NCBI GenBank assembly: GCA_038207425.1
Contig: JBBQZU010000017.1
Span: forward strand, 16,400-80,399
Source: JBBQZU01 sp038207425
GTDB taxonomy: Bacteria > Bacteroidota > Bacteroidia > Flavobacteriales_D > Cryomorphaceae
Direction: 5' to 3'
Length of the DNA: 64,000 nucleotides
The first letter of the stretch is position 1. Each line of letters begins with the position of its first letter. The position numbers and the translations under genes are program-made. This document shows positions 25,786 through 34,209 of this stretch, in pieces. The notes under the pieces are model-generated. The model ran no database searches, was not told the origin of the DNA, and saw only the letters and a program-made list of their open reading frames with translations.

Positions 25786-26236
25786 TACAGTAGCGCAAAC
25801 CTGTAGGCCTGGGGCCATCGTCAAATACATGCCCAAGATGCCCGCCACACATACCGCACACCACCTCAGTGCGCATCCAGCCATGACTGTTGTCAGGAAT
25901 GGAAAGGACATTTTTCGGATTTAATACATCATAAAAGCTCGGCCACCCGGTGCCTGAGTCAAATTTGGTTTTTGAATTAAAAAGCGGTGTGTTGCAACCC
26001 GCACAAACGTAAGTTCCTGTTGCTTTATTCGTATCATATTCACCTGTAAAAGCGCGCTCTGTGCTCTGTTTGCGCAGCACATTGTAAGCCTGTGGAGAAA
26101 GCAAAGTTTTCCACTCTTCGTCGGTTTTTGTAATGGGGTATATTGTGGTATCAACTTCAGTTGAAGGCTTTGTAGTCTGCGTGCAGCCCGTAAGTGAAAG
26201 GAACATTGTGGTAAATAAGATGATTATATGCTTCAT
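25745..26236 (-). CDS. msrB: peptide-methionine (R)-S-oxide reductase, lipoprotein
   Basis: A 163-residue MsrB that reduces methionine-R-sulfoxide in proteins. The N-terminus is a lipoprotein leader with lipobox LTGC, so it should be anchored in the periplasm. The catalytic domain includes the two zinc CxxC pairs (CAGC and CGMC), GTGWPSF, GHVFDDGP and the catalytic cysteine in RYCINS near the end, followed by LEFVP. It is a single gene, convergent and overlapping the CrtA-like gene by 41 bp. Confidence 0.96.
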   Translation of the reverse strand: MKHIIILFTTMFLSLTGCTQTTKPSTEVDTTIYPITKTDEEWKTLLSPQAYNVLRKQSTERAFTGEYDTNKATGTYVCAGCNTPLFNSKTKFDSGTGWPSFYDVLNPKNVLSIPDNSHGWMRTEVVCGMCGGHLGHVFDDGPRPTGLRYCINSVSLEFVPAEK

Positions 26237-26350
26237 ATCAATTGTCGATTCTCAATATAACGTTTCACCCGGTAGTTTTGGTTTTCGCAATGTGGATAAA
26301 TCTTTGCGGATTGCCGACATTTTATCATTTTGGATAGTATTTTCGGGTTC

Positions 26351-28165
26351 ATGAAAGAACAGACTTCAAAAGATTCTGGCAAGCAAAGTGCTTTTGACAA
26401 GCAGGGAGCGGCCGCTTTGGCAAGGCTGCTCATGGGCGCATTGAAGATAGACCGCATCAATAGCCTTTACTCCAAATACAGCGGCAAGCAACGTCTGGAG
26501 TTTGTTGATGCCGTGCTCGACGATTTAGGCGTAGAGCTAAAGCATTTCGAGAATGAGACTTCAAATATGCCAAAAACCGGACGTGCCATTGTGGTAGCCA
26601 ACCACCCACTAGGTGGGGTTGATGGTCTCGTACTCATAAAACTTTTAGCAGGAATAAGGCCCGATATAAAGGTGATGGCCAACTTTCTGCTTACATCACA
26701 GGACCCCGTAAATGATTTCTTTATTGCTGTTGATCCTTTTGACAAAAGCTATCGAACCAATAATGTCGACAAAGGTTTTAAACTTGCCATACAACATCTT
26801 CATGCCGAAGGATTGCTTGTAATATTTCCTGCGGGGGAGGTGAGCACCTATAATATACGCTCTGCATCAGTGCGCGATCGGTTGTGGCAGCCGTCAGCCT
26901 TGCATTTCATTAAATCACAAAATGTACCCGTAGTCCCTGTATTTCTGAAAGGCAGCAACGGTTTGTTTTTTCATCTTCTGATGCTTGTAAATCCGCGTAT
27001 TATCGGAGCCACGAACCCTTTGGGTATTGTTACCAAGAGAGAGCGCGAAATCACCGTCCGCATTGGCCGCCCAATAAATGTAAAGGACCAGGATGACTTC
27101 GTTGACCTCTACGAATACGGTCGCTTTCTCCGTATTAAAACCTATCTGCTGGGCTTGCCTATTTCCGTAAAGCCATTCTTCAGGCCGGTTCTCTTCAAGA
27201 AAAAATGGAAGGATGTGGTGCTGCCGCGAAATTCTGATGCACTGAAGGCTGAAGTTGAAGCCCTGGAAGCCGACGGCAATCTTTTGTTTCAAACCAGAGG
27301 GTATAAGGTATACTGGGCTACTTCTGAAATGATACCTAATACCCTCTACGAGATTGGCAGACTTCGCGAAATCACATTCAGGGAAGTAGGTGAAGGTACC
27401 GGAAAAAATATAGATTTAGACCAATACGACCTGTATTACCGCCACCTGTTTATATGGGACTCTGACAACCATAAGGTAGTAGGAGCGTACCGTCTAGGCA
27501 TGGGCAAAGAGATTTTACAGCGCTTCGGCAAAAAGGGATTCTATCTGAACAGTTTGTTTAAACTCAAAAAAGGATTCAGGCCAATATTGGATGAAAGCAT
27601 TGAATTGGGCCGCTCATTTGTGGTGAAAGAATACCAGCTCAAGCCACTTTCGCTCTTCATGCTTTGGAAGGGTATCTTATATTTTATCCTTAAAAATCCT
27701 GAGTACCGATACTTGATCGGCCCGGTAAGTATCAGTGGTGAGTTTAGTAAATTTTCAAAGTATCTCATCATATCCTTTATACGTAAGCACTACTTCGATA
27801 AGGAATTGGCCGCTCTTGTACAACCTCGCAATGAGTATATACCCGATGTAGACCCTCGTGACCCAGACATGGAGCTGCTGCACAAAAGCACCAAAGAAGA
27901 CATAAAACGCCTTGATAAGATCATTGAAGACATAGAACTTGGCAATTTCAGGCTACCAGCTTTGCTCAAGAAATACCTTGGGCAAAATGCTAAAATTGTT
28001 GCCTTTAATGTTGATCCGCAATTCAACAATGCGCTGGATGGCTTGCTGATTATGGATCTTTTCAATGTCCCTATGGATACCTTCGAAGGCCTTGCCAAAG
28101 AACTGGGCGATAAAGACATTCTTCAAAAATTCGCACACGGCGCTGAAGAATACAAAACAGGATAG
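26351..28165 (+). CDS. bifunctional aminolipid acyltransferase (PlsC-like + OlsB-like), OlsF-type
   Basis: A 604-residue protein with two acyltransferase modules. Residues ~60-270 form a PlsC/hemolysin-type O-acyltransferase with the motif N84-H-P-L-G-G-V-D (an H-X5-D spacing), FPAGEVSTY and PVVPVFLKGS. Residues ~310-490 resemble OlsB-type N-acyltransferases (YEIGRLREITFREVGEG, IWDSDNHKVVGAYRLGMG, ESIELGRSFV). This order matches OlsF, which makes ornithine lipid from ornithine in one protein; glycine or other amino acids may be the substrate in Bacteroidota. The ATG at 26351 is used; a TTG 7 codons upstream is possible. Transcribed alone, 186 bp from the divergent msrB start region. Confidence 0.85.
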   Translation: MKEQTSKDSGKQSAFDKQGAAALARLLMGALKIDRINSLYSKYSGKQRLEFVDAVLDDLGVELKHFENETSNMPKTGRAIVVANHPLGGVDGLVLIKLLAGIRPDIKVMANFLLTSQDPVNDFFIAVDPFDKSYRTNNVDKGFKLAIQHLHAEGLLVIFPAGEVSTYNIRSASVRDRLWQPSALHFIKSQNVPVVPVFLKGSNGLFFHLLMLVNPRIIGATNPLGIVTKREREITVRIGRPINVKDQDDFVDLYEYGRFLRIKTYLLGLPISVKPFFRPVLFKKKWKDVVLPRNSDALKAEVEALEADGNLLFQTRGYKVYWATSEMIPNTLYEIGRLREITFREVGEGTGKNIDLDQYDLYYRHLFIWDSDNHKVVGAYRLGMGKEILQRFGKKGFYLNSLFKLKKGFRPILDESIELGRSFVVKEYQLKPLSLFMLWKGILYFILKNPEYRYLIGPVSISGEFSKFSKYLIISFIRKHYFDKELAALVQPRNEYIPDVDPRDPDMELLHKSTKEDIKRLDKIIEDIELGNFRLPALLKKYLGQNAKIVAFNVDPQFNNALDGLLIMDLFNVPMDTFEGLAKELGDKDILQKFAHGAEEYKTG

Positions 28166-28219
28166 CACTTTGGTTCAAATGATTGGACGAAGTACAACGC
28201 CAAAGAAATATTTTAAAAT

Positions 28220-29935
28220 ATGAAACGATCTGGTAAATTTTTATTCGGTATTATATTGATTCTGAGCTTTCTTGCACTAGATGTCCGCGCTCAGTTCGTT
28301 CCCTATACATTTTATGGAGCATTAAGTTTCGGCGGATCACTGAATGATGCCGCTGAGTACGTGGGTATGGTCGAAGGGCAGGATATCATCACCTTTGGGC
28401 AGTTCAGAAACAACGTAAATTTTAATCCCCAGGGCGCGGTGGTCAACCTATCAGCACTTGGAAATCCAGATATTTTTCTTTCAAGGCACGAACAGGATGG
28501 AGCACTAAGTTGGGCTATCAACCTAGGCAGAATTGGCCTTACTGATGGAATGAATTCAGGTGGATTGGTGGTGTGCCAAGATGGAAGCGTTGTAATAACC
28601 GGCGCATTTTCGAGTGTAGTAAATTTCAACCCCTTAGGCACCAACACGTCACTCACCGCTGTGGCAGGTAAAGATGCATTCGTGGCAAAATACAATTCTT
28701 CAGGAATCCTGCAGTGGTTGAAGCGTTTCGGTGATACTGCTTTTGAATCAGGAACTGCTGTGACTTGCGACAACGATATGAACATTTATGTGGCTGTGAG
28801 TTTTGCCGATGAAATAGATGCTGACCCCGGAACTGCTGAAGTATTGCTGCAGAGCGCAGGCGGTACCGATGCCGCACTCATCAAGCTTTCGCCAAATGGT
28901 GACTACCTCTGGCACAGACATATTTCAACTGCTGGCAACGATCAGATTTCTGCACTTCTTAGTTATGAAAGCCAGTGGACGGGCTTGGCCGGGTGCATCA
29001 ATGGCACAAGCGAGGCCATACCTCAGGTAGAACTTTTCGGGAGCGTAATGACACAAGCCGGAGCCGACATCTGGACAATCAATTACAACAATCTTTCGCC
29101 TGGAAACCGTATGCACAAAGTGGCGATCAGTGAAGATGGAAGAATATATTTCGGAGGTGAAATTCAGACCACAACGGATTTCGATCCCGGAAATGGTGAG
29201 GCTATTATCAATCCATTATTCAAGGATGTTTTCGCGGCAAGCTATTTAATAGAGCAACCCTTGAACAATGCCTTCCGAGCAGTGGTATCTCCCCGTGGTG
29301 CAGGAATCGCCGAAAATTTGGCTTTCCTTCATATTGAAAATGGAAATCTTTGCATTGGAGGTTCTTTCGATGTAGATATTCAATTCGAAGAAGGTAATAA
29401 TGAGTCTTATTTCACATCCGCTGGGCAACGCGACATTTATACTGCTGTGTATACTTTAAATGGTGATAACCCTGTTTATGCCGGAGCGAATACCTTTGGC
29501 GGAGTGGGAGATGAGTTTGCAGCCGACGGTGTAATTCAGGATTTTTTCCTGGCACTGGGTGGTTCGTTTGTGCCCACTCTGGATATTGATCCGCAAGGTT
29601 CACCAATCTTAACCGCAGGCGGTCGTGATGCTTATTGGGCTAAAATTTTATGGCCATATAATCTGAGTGCAACTGGCAGCCGGGGCGATGAATACTCAAT
29701 AAGCCTTTATCCGGTCCCCACCAATGATATGATCCGCTTTAATATTTACACCGCATGGAATGGTGCGATAAGAGTAAGATTGATCAGCGCTTTGGGTAAA
29801 GTGCTCGATGAGTACGAGTTTATCTCAATAACTCAAGAACTGTCAATACCGGTTTCAACACTCGGTCAGGGCATGTATTTCTTGGAATTTGAAATCAATG
29901 GCAGGAGGATTACTAAAAGATTCGTCAAGATCTAA
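28220..29935 (+). CDS. secreted beta-propeller-like repeat protein with T9SS type A sorting domain
   Basis: A 571-residue protein with a leader ending in VRAQ. About five to six propeller-blade-like repeats of ~55-65 residues follow, each with a V(N/D)F(N/D)P turn (VNFNPQGAVVNL, VNFNPLGTNTSL, IDADPGTAEVLL, TDFDPGNGEAII) and an FxAKYNSSGILQWL-type strand. This is the SBBP-like 'beta-propeller repeat' pattern. The C-terminal ~80 residues (SLYPVPTNDMIRFNI to RFVKI) are a type A sorting domain. Ligand unknown. It is followed 6 bp later by a small unknown gene. Confidence 0.88.
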   Translation: MKRSGKFLFGIILILSFLALDVRAQFVPYTFYGALSFGGSLNDAAEYVGMVEGQDIITFGQFRNNVNFNPQGAVVNLSALGNPDIFLSRHEQDGALSWAINLGRIGLTDGMNSGGLVVCQDGSVVITGAFSSVVNFNPLGTNTSLTAVAGKDAFVAKYNSSGILQWLKRFGDTAFESGTAVTCDNDMNIYVAVSFADEIDADPGTAEVLLQSAGGTDAALIKLSPNGDYLWHRHISTAGNDQISALLSYESQWTGLAGCINGTSEAIPQVELFGSVMTQAGADIWTINYNNLSPGNRMHKVAISEDGRIYFGGEIQTTTDFDPGNGEAIINPLFKDVFAASYLIEQPLNNAFRAVVSPRGAGIAENLAFLHIENGNLCIGGSFDVDIQFEEGNNESYFTSAGQRDIYTAVYTLNGDNPVYAGANTFGGVGDEFAADGVIQDFFLALGGSFVPTLDIDPQGSPILTAGGRDAYWAKILWPYNLSATGSRGDEYSISLYPVPTNDMIRFNIYTAWNGAIRVRLISALGKVLDEYEFISITQELSIPVSTLGQGMYFLEFEINGRRITKRFVKI

Positions 29936-29941
29936 GCACAA

Positions 29942-30499
29942 GTGAACCGCAATAAGGCCTTGCTGCTTCTCGGAGCTGACGACAATACGGATGCGACAAC
30001 TCTCACCGATAAGTTGGAAGATGCAGTGTTTGGTCACGCGTCGTACTTTCTCAAAAGGGCTTTCCTGCCTAAGCTTGCTGAAATCAAAAAAGTGAAACTG
30101 CAGGAGTTGATGGCTGTTGGCGATGTGCTAAATTTGACTCCTACGGATCAATTGTCATCATTTACATTCAATGATCAAAAGCGGTATGCCGGAATAACCA
30201 CCTTGAGCGAACTGCTCATAGAATACCATCACAGAGAATCATTGATTAAAACTTCGATAGCAAATGCCGTGCGAGCTGATTTTGCCCATAGGACATATTC
30301 CCAATGGATATATGTTTTCCGGGCTTTTGCCGAAAGGTTTATAGAGATGTACGAAACTTCCGAATTCTATACACCTGCAGATGCATCTGTAAAGCAGAGC
30401 CAGCATGTAGATATGATGCTGATAATTAATGAGCTGAATAGCAATAATTCTCATAAGCCTGAATTGCACAAACTTTATAGCTGGCTGTGCAAACTATAA
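29942..30499 (+). CDS. conserved hypothetical protein, GTG start
   Basis: A 185-residue, mostly helical, cytoplasmic protein that I do not recognise. The GTG at 29942 is the only sensible start and lies 6 bp after the previous stop, so it is probably co-transcribed with the propeller gene. The opening NRNKALLLLGADDNTDATTL, TDKLEDAVFGHASYFLKRAF faintly recalls a helical J-domain-like start but lacks an HPD motif. It ends 2 bp before the convergent smpB stop. Confidence 0.65.
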   Translation: MNRNKALLLLGADDNTDATTLTDKLEDAVFGHASYFLKRAFLPKLAEIKKVKLQELMAVGDVLNLTPTDQLSSFTFNDQKRYAGITTLSELLIEYHHRESLIKTSIANAVRADFAHRTYSQWIYVFRAFAERFIEMYETSEFYTPADASVKQSQHVDMMLIINELNSNNSHKPELHKLYSWLCKL

Positions 30500-30501
30500 T
30501 G

Positions 30502-30954
30502 TTAGTGCTTCATGGCTCTTTCTATGGCACGCTTATCATCCTTGGCTTTCAGATCATCGCGCTTATCGTGAATTTTCTTTCCACGCGCCAGCGCAATATC
30601 CAGTTTGGCATAGCCTTTCTCTGAAAGAAAAACCTTTAGCGGAACGATGGTAAGCCCTTTATTTTTCAATGCCTTTTCAAGCTTATCGATTTCGGTATGG
30701 TTAAGTAGCAACTTGCGGTCGCGCACAGGGGTTTCGTTATTGTAGCTGGCGGGTTCATATGGACTTATGTGCATGCCTCTGATCCAAAGCTCATGATTTT
30801 TAATAAAACAATATGATTCGATGATGCTTGCCTTGCCTGCGCGGATTGATTTTATTTCAGGACCAGTAATAATCATACCAGCCGTGTACTTATCGATAAA
30901 CTCGTACTCGAATCCAGCTTTTTTATTCTTGATATTTACTTCCTGACTAGCCAT
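30502..30954 (-). CDS. smpB: SsrA-binding protein
   Basis: A 150-residue SmpB, which carries tmRNA to stalled ribosomes for trans-translation. Family marks are NKKAGFEYEFIDKYTAGMIL-like start, GPEIKSIRAGKASIIESYC, ELWIRGMHISPYEPAS, RDRKLLLNHTEIDKLE, and a basic tail GKKIHDKRDDLKAKDDKRAI. Length is normal. The gene has its own promoter candidate directly upstream, inside the terminator region of the superoxide dismutase gene. Confidence 0.97.
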   Translation of the reverse strand: MASQEVNIKNKKAGFEYEFIDKYTAGMIITGPEIKSIRAGKASIIESYCFIKNHELWIRGMHISPYEPASYNNETPVRDRKLLLNHTEIDKLEKALKNKGLTIVPLKVFLSEKGYAKLDIALARGKKIHDKRDDLKAKDDKRAIERAMKH

Positions 30955-30961
30955 GGGCGGG

Positions 30962-30990
30962 CAAAGTTAGTTTAAAAAAAGGGCCGCAAG
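30962..30990 (-). promoter_or_regulatory. promoter candidate for smpB, near-leaderless
   Basis: On the minus strand TAACTTTG (30969-30962) is an exact TAnnTTTG match, with CTTG at 30990-30987 about 17 bp upstream. It ends 7 bp from the smpB ATG, so the mRNA would have almost no leader. It overlaps the sod terminator. Confidence 0.45.
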
Positions 30991-31006
30991 CAATTGCCTG
31001 CGGCCC
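30974..31006 (-). terminator. Rho-independent terminator of the superoxide dismutase gene
   Basis: On the minus strand GGGCCGCA (31006-30999) pairs perfectly with TGCGGCCC (30988-30981), followed by seven T residues (30980-30974). It sits 20 bp after the sod stop codon. Confidence 0.85.
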
Positions 31007-31026
31007 CAATACGCTATTACTTGTTA

Positions 31027-31638
31027 TCAGCGGGTAGCCTTATCGAAATTTTCAGCCACTTTAGTCCAGTTTACTACGTTCCAGAAAGCCGCTAGGTAAT
31101 CAGGTCTTCTATTTTGGTAATGAAGGTAATAGGCGTGTTCCCATACATCTACTCCCATAATAGGCATACCACTCACAGAAGCTACGGGCATCAGCGGATT
31201 GTCCTGATTTGGAGTAGAAGATACGTGTAGCTTTCCATCGACGCCTACAAGGAGCCAAGCCCAGCCGCTGCCAAATTGAGTGGCGCCTGCTTTGTTTAGG
31301 GCTTCTTTAAATACGTCAAATCCGCCAAGGTCACTGTTTATGGCAGCGGCAAGTTTGCCGCTTGGTGCACCACCACCATTCTGCGACATAATTTCCCAAA
31401 ACATGCAATGGTTGTAATATCCACCGCCGTTATTGCGCACCGCCGGCCCGAGTTGGTCCGTTAGAGCAAGTATTTGCTCTATGGTTTTACCTTCATTGGG
31501 TGTTCCCGCAAGGGCCGCATTAAGGTTGTTGGTATAGGCAGCATGGTGCTTTCCGTGGTGTATTTCCATGGTACGCGCATCTATATGCGGCTCTAATGCA
31601 TTAAAAGCATATGGAAGGTCGGGTAATTTGAATGACAT
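31027..31638 (-). CDS. superoxide dismutase, Mn/Fe family
   Basis: A 203-residue superoxide dismutase converting superoxide to oxygen and hydrogen peroxide. Metal ligands are visible: H27 in MEIHHGKHH, H76 in YYNHCMFWE, and the Asp/His pair in DVWEHAYY. Tyr34 is in place. The residue before the second ligand helix is glycine (GGGYYNH) and PNQDNPL supplies the outer-sphere glutamine, the pattern of Mn-type rather than Fe-type enzymes; metal choice remains inference. The ATG at 31638 gives the standard MSFKLPDLPYAFN start; an ATG 13 codons upstream is less likely. No leader, so cytoplasmic. Confidence 0.96.
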   Translation of the reverse strand: MSFKLPDLPYAFNALEPHIDARTMEIHHGKHHAAYTNNLNAALAGTPNEGKTIEQILALTDQLGPAVRNNGGGYYNHCMFWEIMSQNGGGAPSGKLAAAINSDLGGFDVFKEALNKAGATQFGSGWAWLLVGVDGKLHVSSTPNQDNPLMPVASVSGMPIMGVDVWEHAYYLHYQNRRPDYLAAFWNVVNWTKVAENFDKATR

Positions 31639-31674
31639 GGTATAAGGTTTAAAAGGTTTCTGATTTAATTGGTG

Positions 31675-31703
31675 CAAAGTTAAGCTTAATCCCGTCTTTA
31701 CAA
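31675..31703 (-). promoter_or_regulatory. promoter of the superoxide dismutase gene
   Basis: On the minus strand TTG (31703-31701), an 18-bp spacer and TAACTTTG (31682-31675) match the Bacteroidota -33/-7 consensus closely. The -7 element ends 36 bp before the chosen ATG at 31638; the more upstream ATG at 31677 would overlap it, which supports the shorter start. Confidence 0.55.
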
Positions 31704-31724
31704 CGAATTATGAATAGAGTAAAT

Positions 31725-32168
31725 CTATGATCCGATTAGCCGACCTTCTTCGTCCAGATTTTTGAACCATATGATCGCTTCTTCAGGACTAGATACAACT
31801 TTGGCCGGACAAGATGGTTTATTGAAACGAAGGTAAAAATTGGCAACAATTCTCTGGGCGAGATTGCCAAGTATCATGGCTTGTGACTTTCGTAACAGGG
31901 CATGGTCTGCGCTCTTTGCAAAATACGCTCTAGATTCATTACTGAACGTTACGAAAATCCCCCTGAAATCGAGTATTATATGCAGTGGTTTTCCTCCGTT
32001 GAGCTGCTTAAGTGCTTCCGTATGCTTGCGGGCTTCAGCAACGGTTATTTCTTCTTTTACATTCTTATAGCGCACCCATACCACTTCACCTTCAAGCCTT
32101 ATAAAATGGGCTGTGGGCAAATCCAACTCATCAAGTTGAGCTACTCCCGGAATGATTTGTGTTTTCAT
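31725..32168 (-). CDS. STAS/SpoIIAA-like small protein (DUF7793-like)
   Basis: A 147-residue cytoplasmic protein with alternating strands and helices: HFIRLEGEVVWVRYKN, then VAEARKHTEALKQLNGGKPL, HIILDFRGIFVTFSNESRAY, FAKSADHALLRKSQAMILGN and an end VVSSPEEAIIWFKNL. This is the layout of STAS-like proteins of Bacteroidota that resemble anti-anti-sigma factors but lack a clear phosphorylatable serine motif. The ATG at 32168 is used; an ATG 28 codons upstream would add a hydrophobic stretch. It is divergent from pyrD. Confidence 0.65.
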   Translation of the reverse strand: MKTQIIPGVAQLDELDLPTAHFIRLEGEVVWVRYKNVKEEITVAEARKHTEALKQLNGGKPLHIILDFRGIFVTFSNESRAYFAKSADHALLRKSQAMILGNLAQRIVANFYLRFNKPSCPAKVVSSPEEAIIWFKNLDEEGRLIGS

Positions 32169-32304
32169 GACTTCTGTTAATAACCAAAGTGAAGTTAATA
32201 AAATTAATTGCTTAGGGCTGTATTTTAGCATTTTATGATGCACTTTCAACATCGAAGCTCTGCAGGGTATTTGAATATCGACATTTATAAAATCAGATTA
32301 AGTC

Positions 32305-32312
32305 TACCTTCG
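32305..32312 (+). promoter_or_regulatory. candidate -7 element TACCTTCG for pyrD
   Basis: TACCTTCG lies 15 bp before the chosen pyrD ATG; a TTTA about 17 bp upstream is a weak -33 match. The position supports the ATG at 32328 over one at 32235. Confidence 0.35.
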
Positions 32313-32327
32313 CACCAAATATCACTC

Positions 32328-33371
32328 ATGTACGCCCGTGTTATCAGACCGCTACTTTTCAAATTATCACCTGAAAAGGCACATAATTTCACCTTTATTT
32401 CACTGCAAGTATTATTTCAGATACCTTTTGTAAGAAGCATATTTTACGCGCTTTATAATATTAACCATCCATCATTGGAGCGCGAATTATTCGGACTAAA
32501 GTTTAAAAATCCAGTGGGGTTGGCAGCAGGCTTTGACAAGGATGCCAAGCTTGTAAACCAATTTGGGTTTATGGGATTTGGATTTATAGAAGTGGGCACT
32601 GTAACCCCTTCACCGCAAGTGGGTAATGACAAGCCAAGGTTATTTCGCCTGCCTGCCGATTCGGGACTGATTAACCGCATGGGTTTTAATAATGAAGGGG
32701 TAGAAAAAATGCGCAACCGCCTGCGCAGGAAATATGTATCGGTAATCGTGGGGGGCAACATCGGCAAAAACAAGGGTACACCCAATGAAGACGCGGTAAG
32801 CGATTATCTCAAGTGCTTTGAATCGCTTTTTGATGTGGTTGACTATTTTGCAGTGAATGTGTCATCGCCCAATACACCAAACCTTAGGGCATTGCAAGAA
32901 AAGGAACCACTTACTAAGCTGCTGCTTACACTTCAGCAAACCAACAACGCCAAGCCAAAGCGCAAGCCCATACTGCTTAAAATTGCGCCCGATCTTACCG
33001 ATGCGCAACTTGATGATATTATAGACATTGTGAAGAATACGGGTATTGATGGTGTAATAGCCACCAATACCACCATCTCCCGACAAGGGCTGCACACACC
33101 AGCTACTGAGATCGAAGCTATTGGCAATGGTGGTCTGAGTGGCGCGCCTGTAAGAAACAGGTCAACACAGGTAATCCGATATTTGAACGAAAAATCGGGC
33201 GGCGCTTTCCCCATCATTGGAGTAGGGGGAATACATCATGCTGACGATGCCATTGAAAAACTGGAAGCAGGCGCGAGCCTGGTGCAACTCTATACAGGCT
33301 ACGTGTACGAAGGCCCTGCGTTGGTGAAAAGAATTAATAAAAGAATAATAAAAAATGCTGCAAATAGTTGA
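32328..33371 (+). CDS. pyrD: dihydroorotate dehydrogenase (quinone), class 2
   Basis: A 347-residue enzyme that oxidises dihydroorotate to orotate in pyrimidine synthesis, passing electrons to quinones at the inner membrane. The N-terminal MYARVIRPLLFKLSPEKAHN segment is the membrane-associated helical part that marks class 2. FMN-barrel motifs follow: AAGFDKDAKL, FIEVGTVTP, NRMGFNNEG, VNVSSPNTPN with the catalytic serine, and IGVGGI near the end. The start at 32328 fits the family length. Its last 17 bp overlap the HMG-CoA lyase gene. Confidence 0.97.
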   Translation: MYARVIRPLLFKLSPEKAHNFTFISLQVLFQIPFVRSIFYALYNINHPSLERELFGLKFKNPVGLAAGFDKDAKLVNQFGFMGFGFIEVGTVTPSPQVGNDKPRLFRLPADSGLINRMGFNNEGVEKMRNRLRRKYVSVIVGGNIGKNKGTPNEDAVSDYLKCFESLFDVVDYFAVNVSSPNTPNLRALQEKEPLTKLLLTLQQTNNAKPKRKPILLKIAPDLTDAQLDDIIDIVKNTGIDGVIATNTTISRQGLHTPATEIEAIGNGGLSGAPVRNRSTQVIRYLNEKSGGAFPIIGVGGIHHADDAIEKLEAGASLVQLYTGYVYEGPALVKRINKRIIKNAANS

Positions 33372-34206
33372 ATGCCCACGAGATGCTATGCAAGGCATCA
33401 TGCATCCCATACCTACTGCAACCAAAATTGAATACATCAATAGCTTGCTGAAATGCGGCTTTCACACCATAGACTTCGGATCGTTCGTATCGCCAAAAGC
33501 AATACCTCAGATGGCCGATACCACGCAGGTTCTTAATGGGCTTGATCTGAGCAACACAACTTCAAAACTCCTTGCCATTATTGCGAATCCACGAGGAGCA
33601 GAAGATGCTGCTGCATTTGATGAAATCACTTACCTGGGCTATCCTTTCTCAATATCCGAAACCTTCCAAAAGCGCAATACCAATGCAAGTATTGAACAGT
33701 CGCTTAGCAGGGTTGATGAAATAAATGCCATTTGTCGCCGCACCGGTAAAGAACTTGTATTGTATGTATCCATGGCATTTGGCAATCCCTACGGTGAACT
33801 TTGGCATCCCGAAATTGCCATAAAATGGGCGAACAAATTGCATGAACTGTTCGAATTGAAAATAATTGCACTCTCTGATACCATTGGCACATCCATACCT
33901 GACAGCATCACTTCACTTTTCAGTGCGTTGATTCCCGCTTTACCTCAGGTAGTATTCGGTGCGCATCTTCATACCACTCCCGATGCTTGGGAAGAGAAGG
34001 TGCATGCCGCCTACCAAGCAGGCTGTCGCCGTTTCGACGGTGCACTAAAGGGTTTTGGCGGCTGTCCGATGGCTGCAGATGACCTTACGGGAAATATGCC
34101 TACTGAAATGATACTCAGCTATTTTGATAACATCAACATCGAAACCGGAGTTGACGGCGCTTACTTAAAAACTGCTTTGCTGAACGCAGCCAAGGTGTTT
34201 TCTTGA
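33355..34206 (+). CDS. hydroxymethylglutaryl-CoA lyase
   Basis: A 283-residue enzyme cleaving HMG-CoA to acetoacetate and acetyl-CoA, the last step of leucine breakdown. The TIM-barrel motifs of the DRE-TIM metallolyase family are visible: VECPRDAMQG (with the catalytic Arg-Asp pair), SFVSPKAIPQMAD, KRNTNASIEQSL, ALSDTIGTSIP, FGAHLHT metal ligands and the lyase signature GFGGCPMA with its cysteine. The opener lacks the usual glycine before PRD, a mild variation. It overlaps pyrD by 17 bp, so translation is probably coupled although the pathways differ. Confidence 0.94.
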   Translation: MLQIVECPRDAMQGIMHPIPTATKIEYINSLLKCGFHTIDFGSFVSPKAIPQMADTTQVLNGLDLSNTTSKLLAIIANPRGAEDAAAFDEITYLGYPFSISETFQKRNTNASIEQSLSRVDEINAICRRTGKELVLYVSMAFGNPYGELWHPEIAIKWANKLHELFELKIIALSDTIGTSIPDSITSLFSALIPALPQVVFGAHLHTTPDAWEEKVHAAYQAGCRRFDGALKGFGGCPMAADDLTGNMPTEMILSYFDNINIETGVDGAYLKTALLNAAKVFS

Positions 34207-34209
34207 ATG

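Noticed and set aside
28312..28785. 157-residue open frame antisense to the propeller gene
   Set aside because: It lies wholly inside the opposite gene, with no leader or motif.
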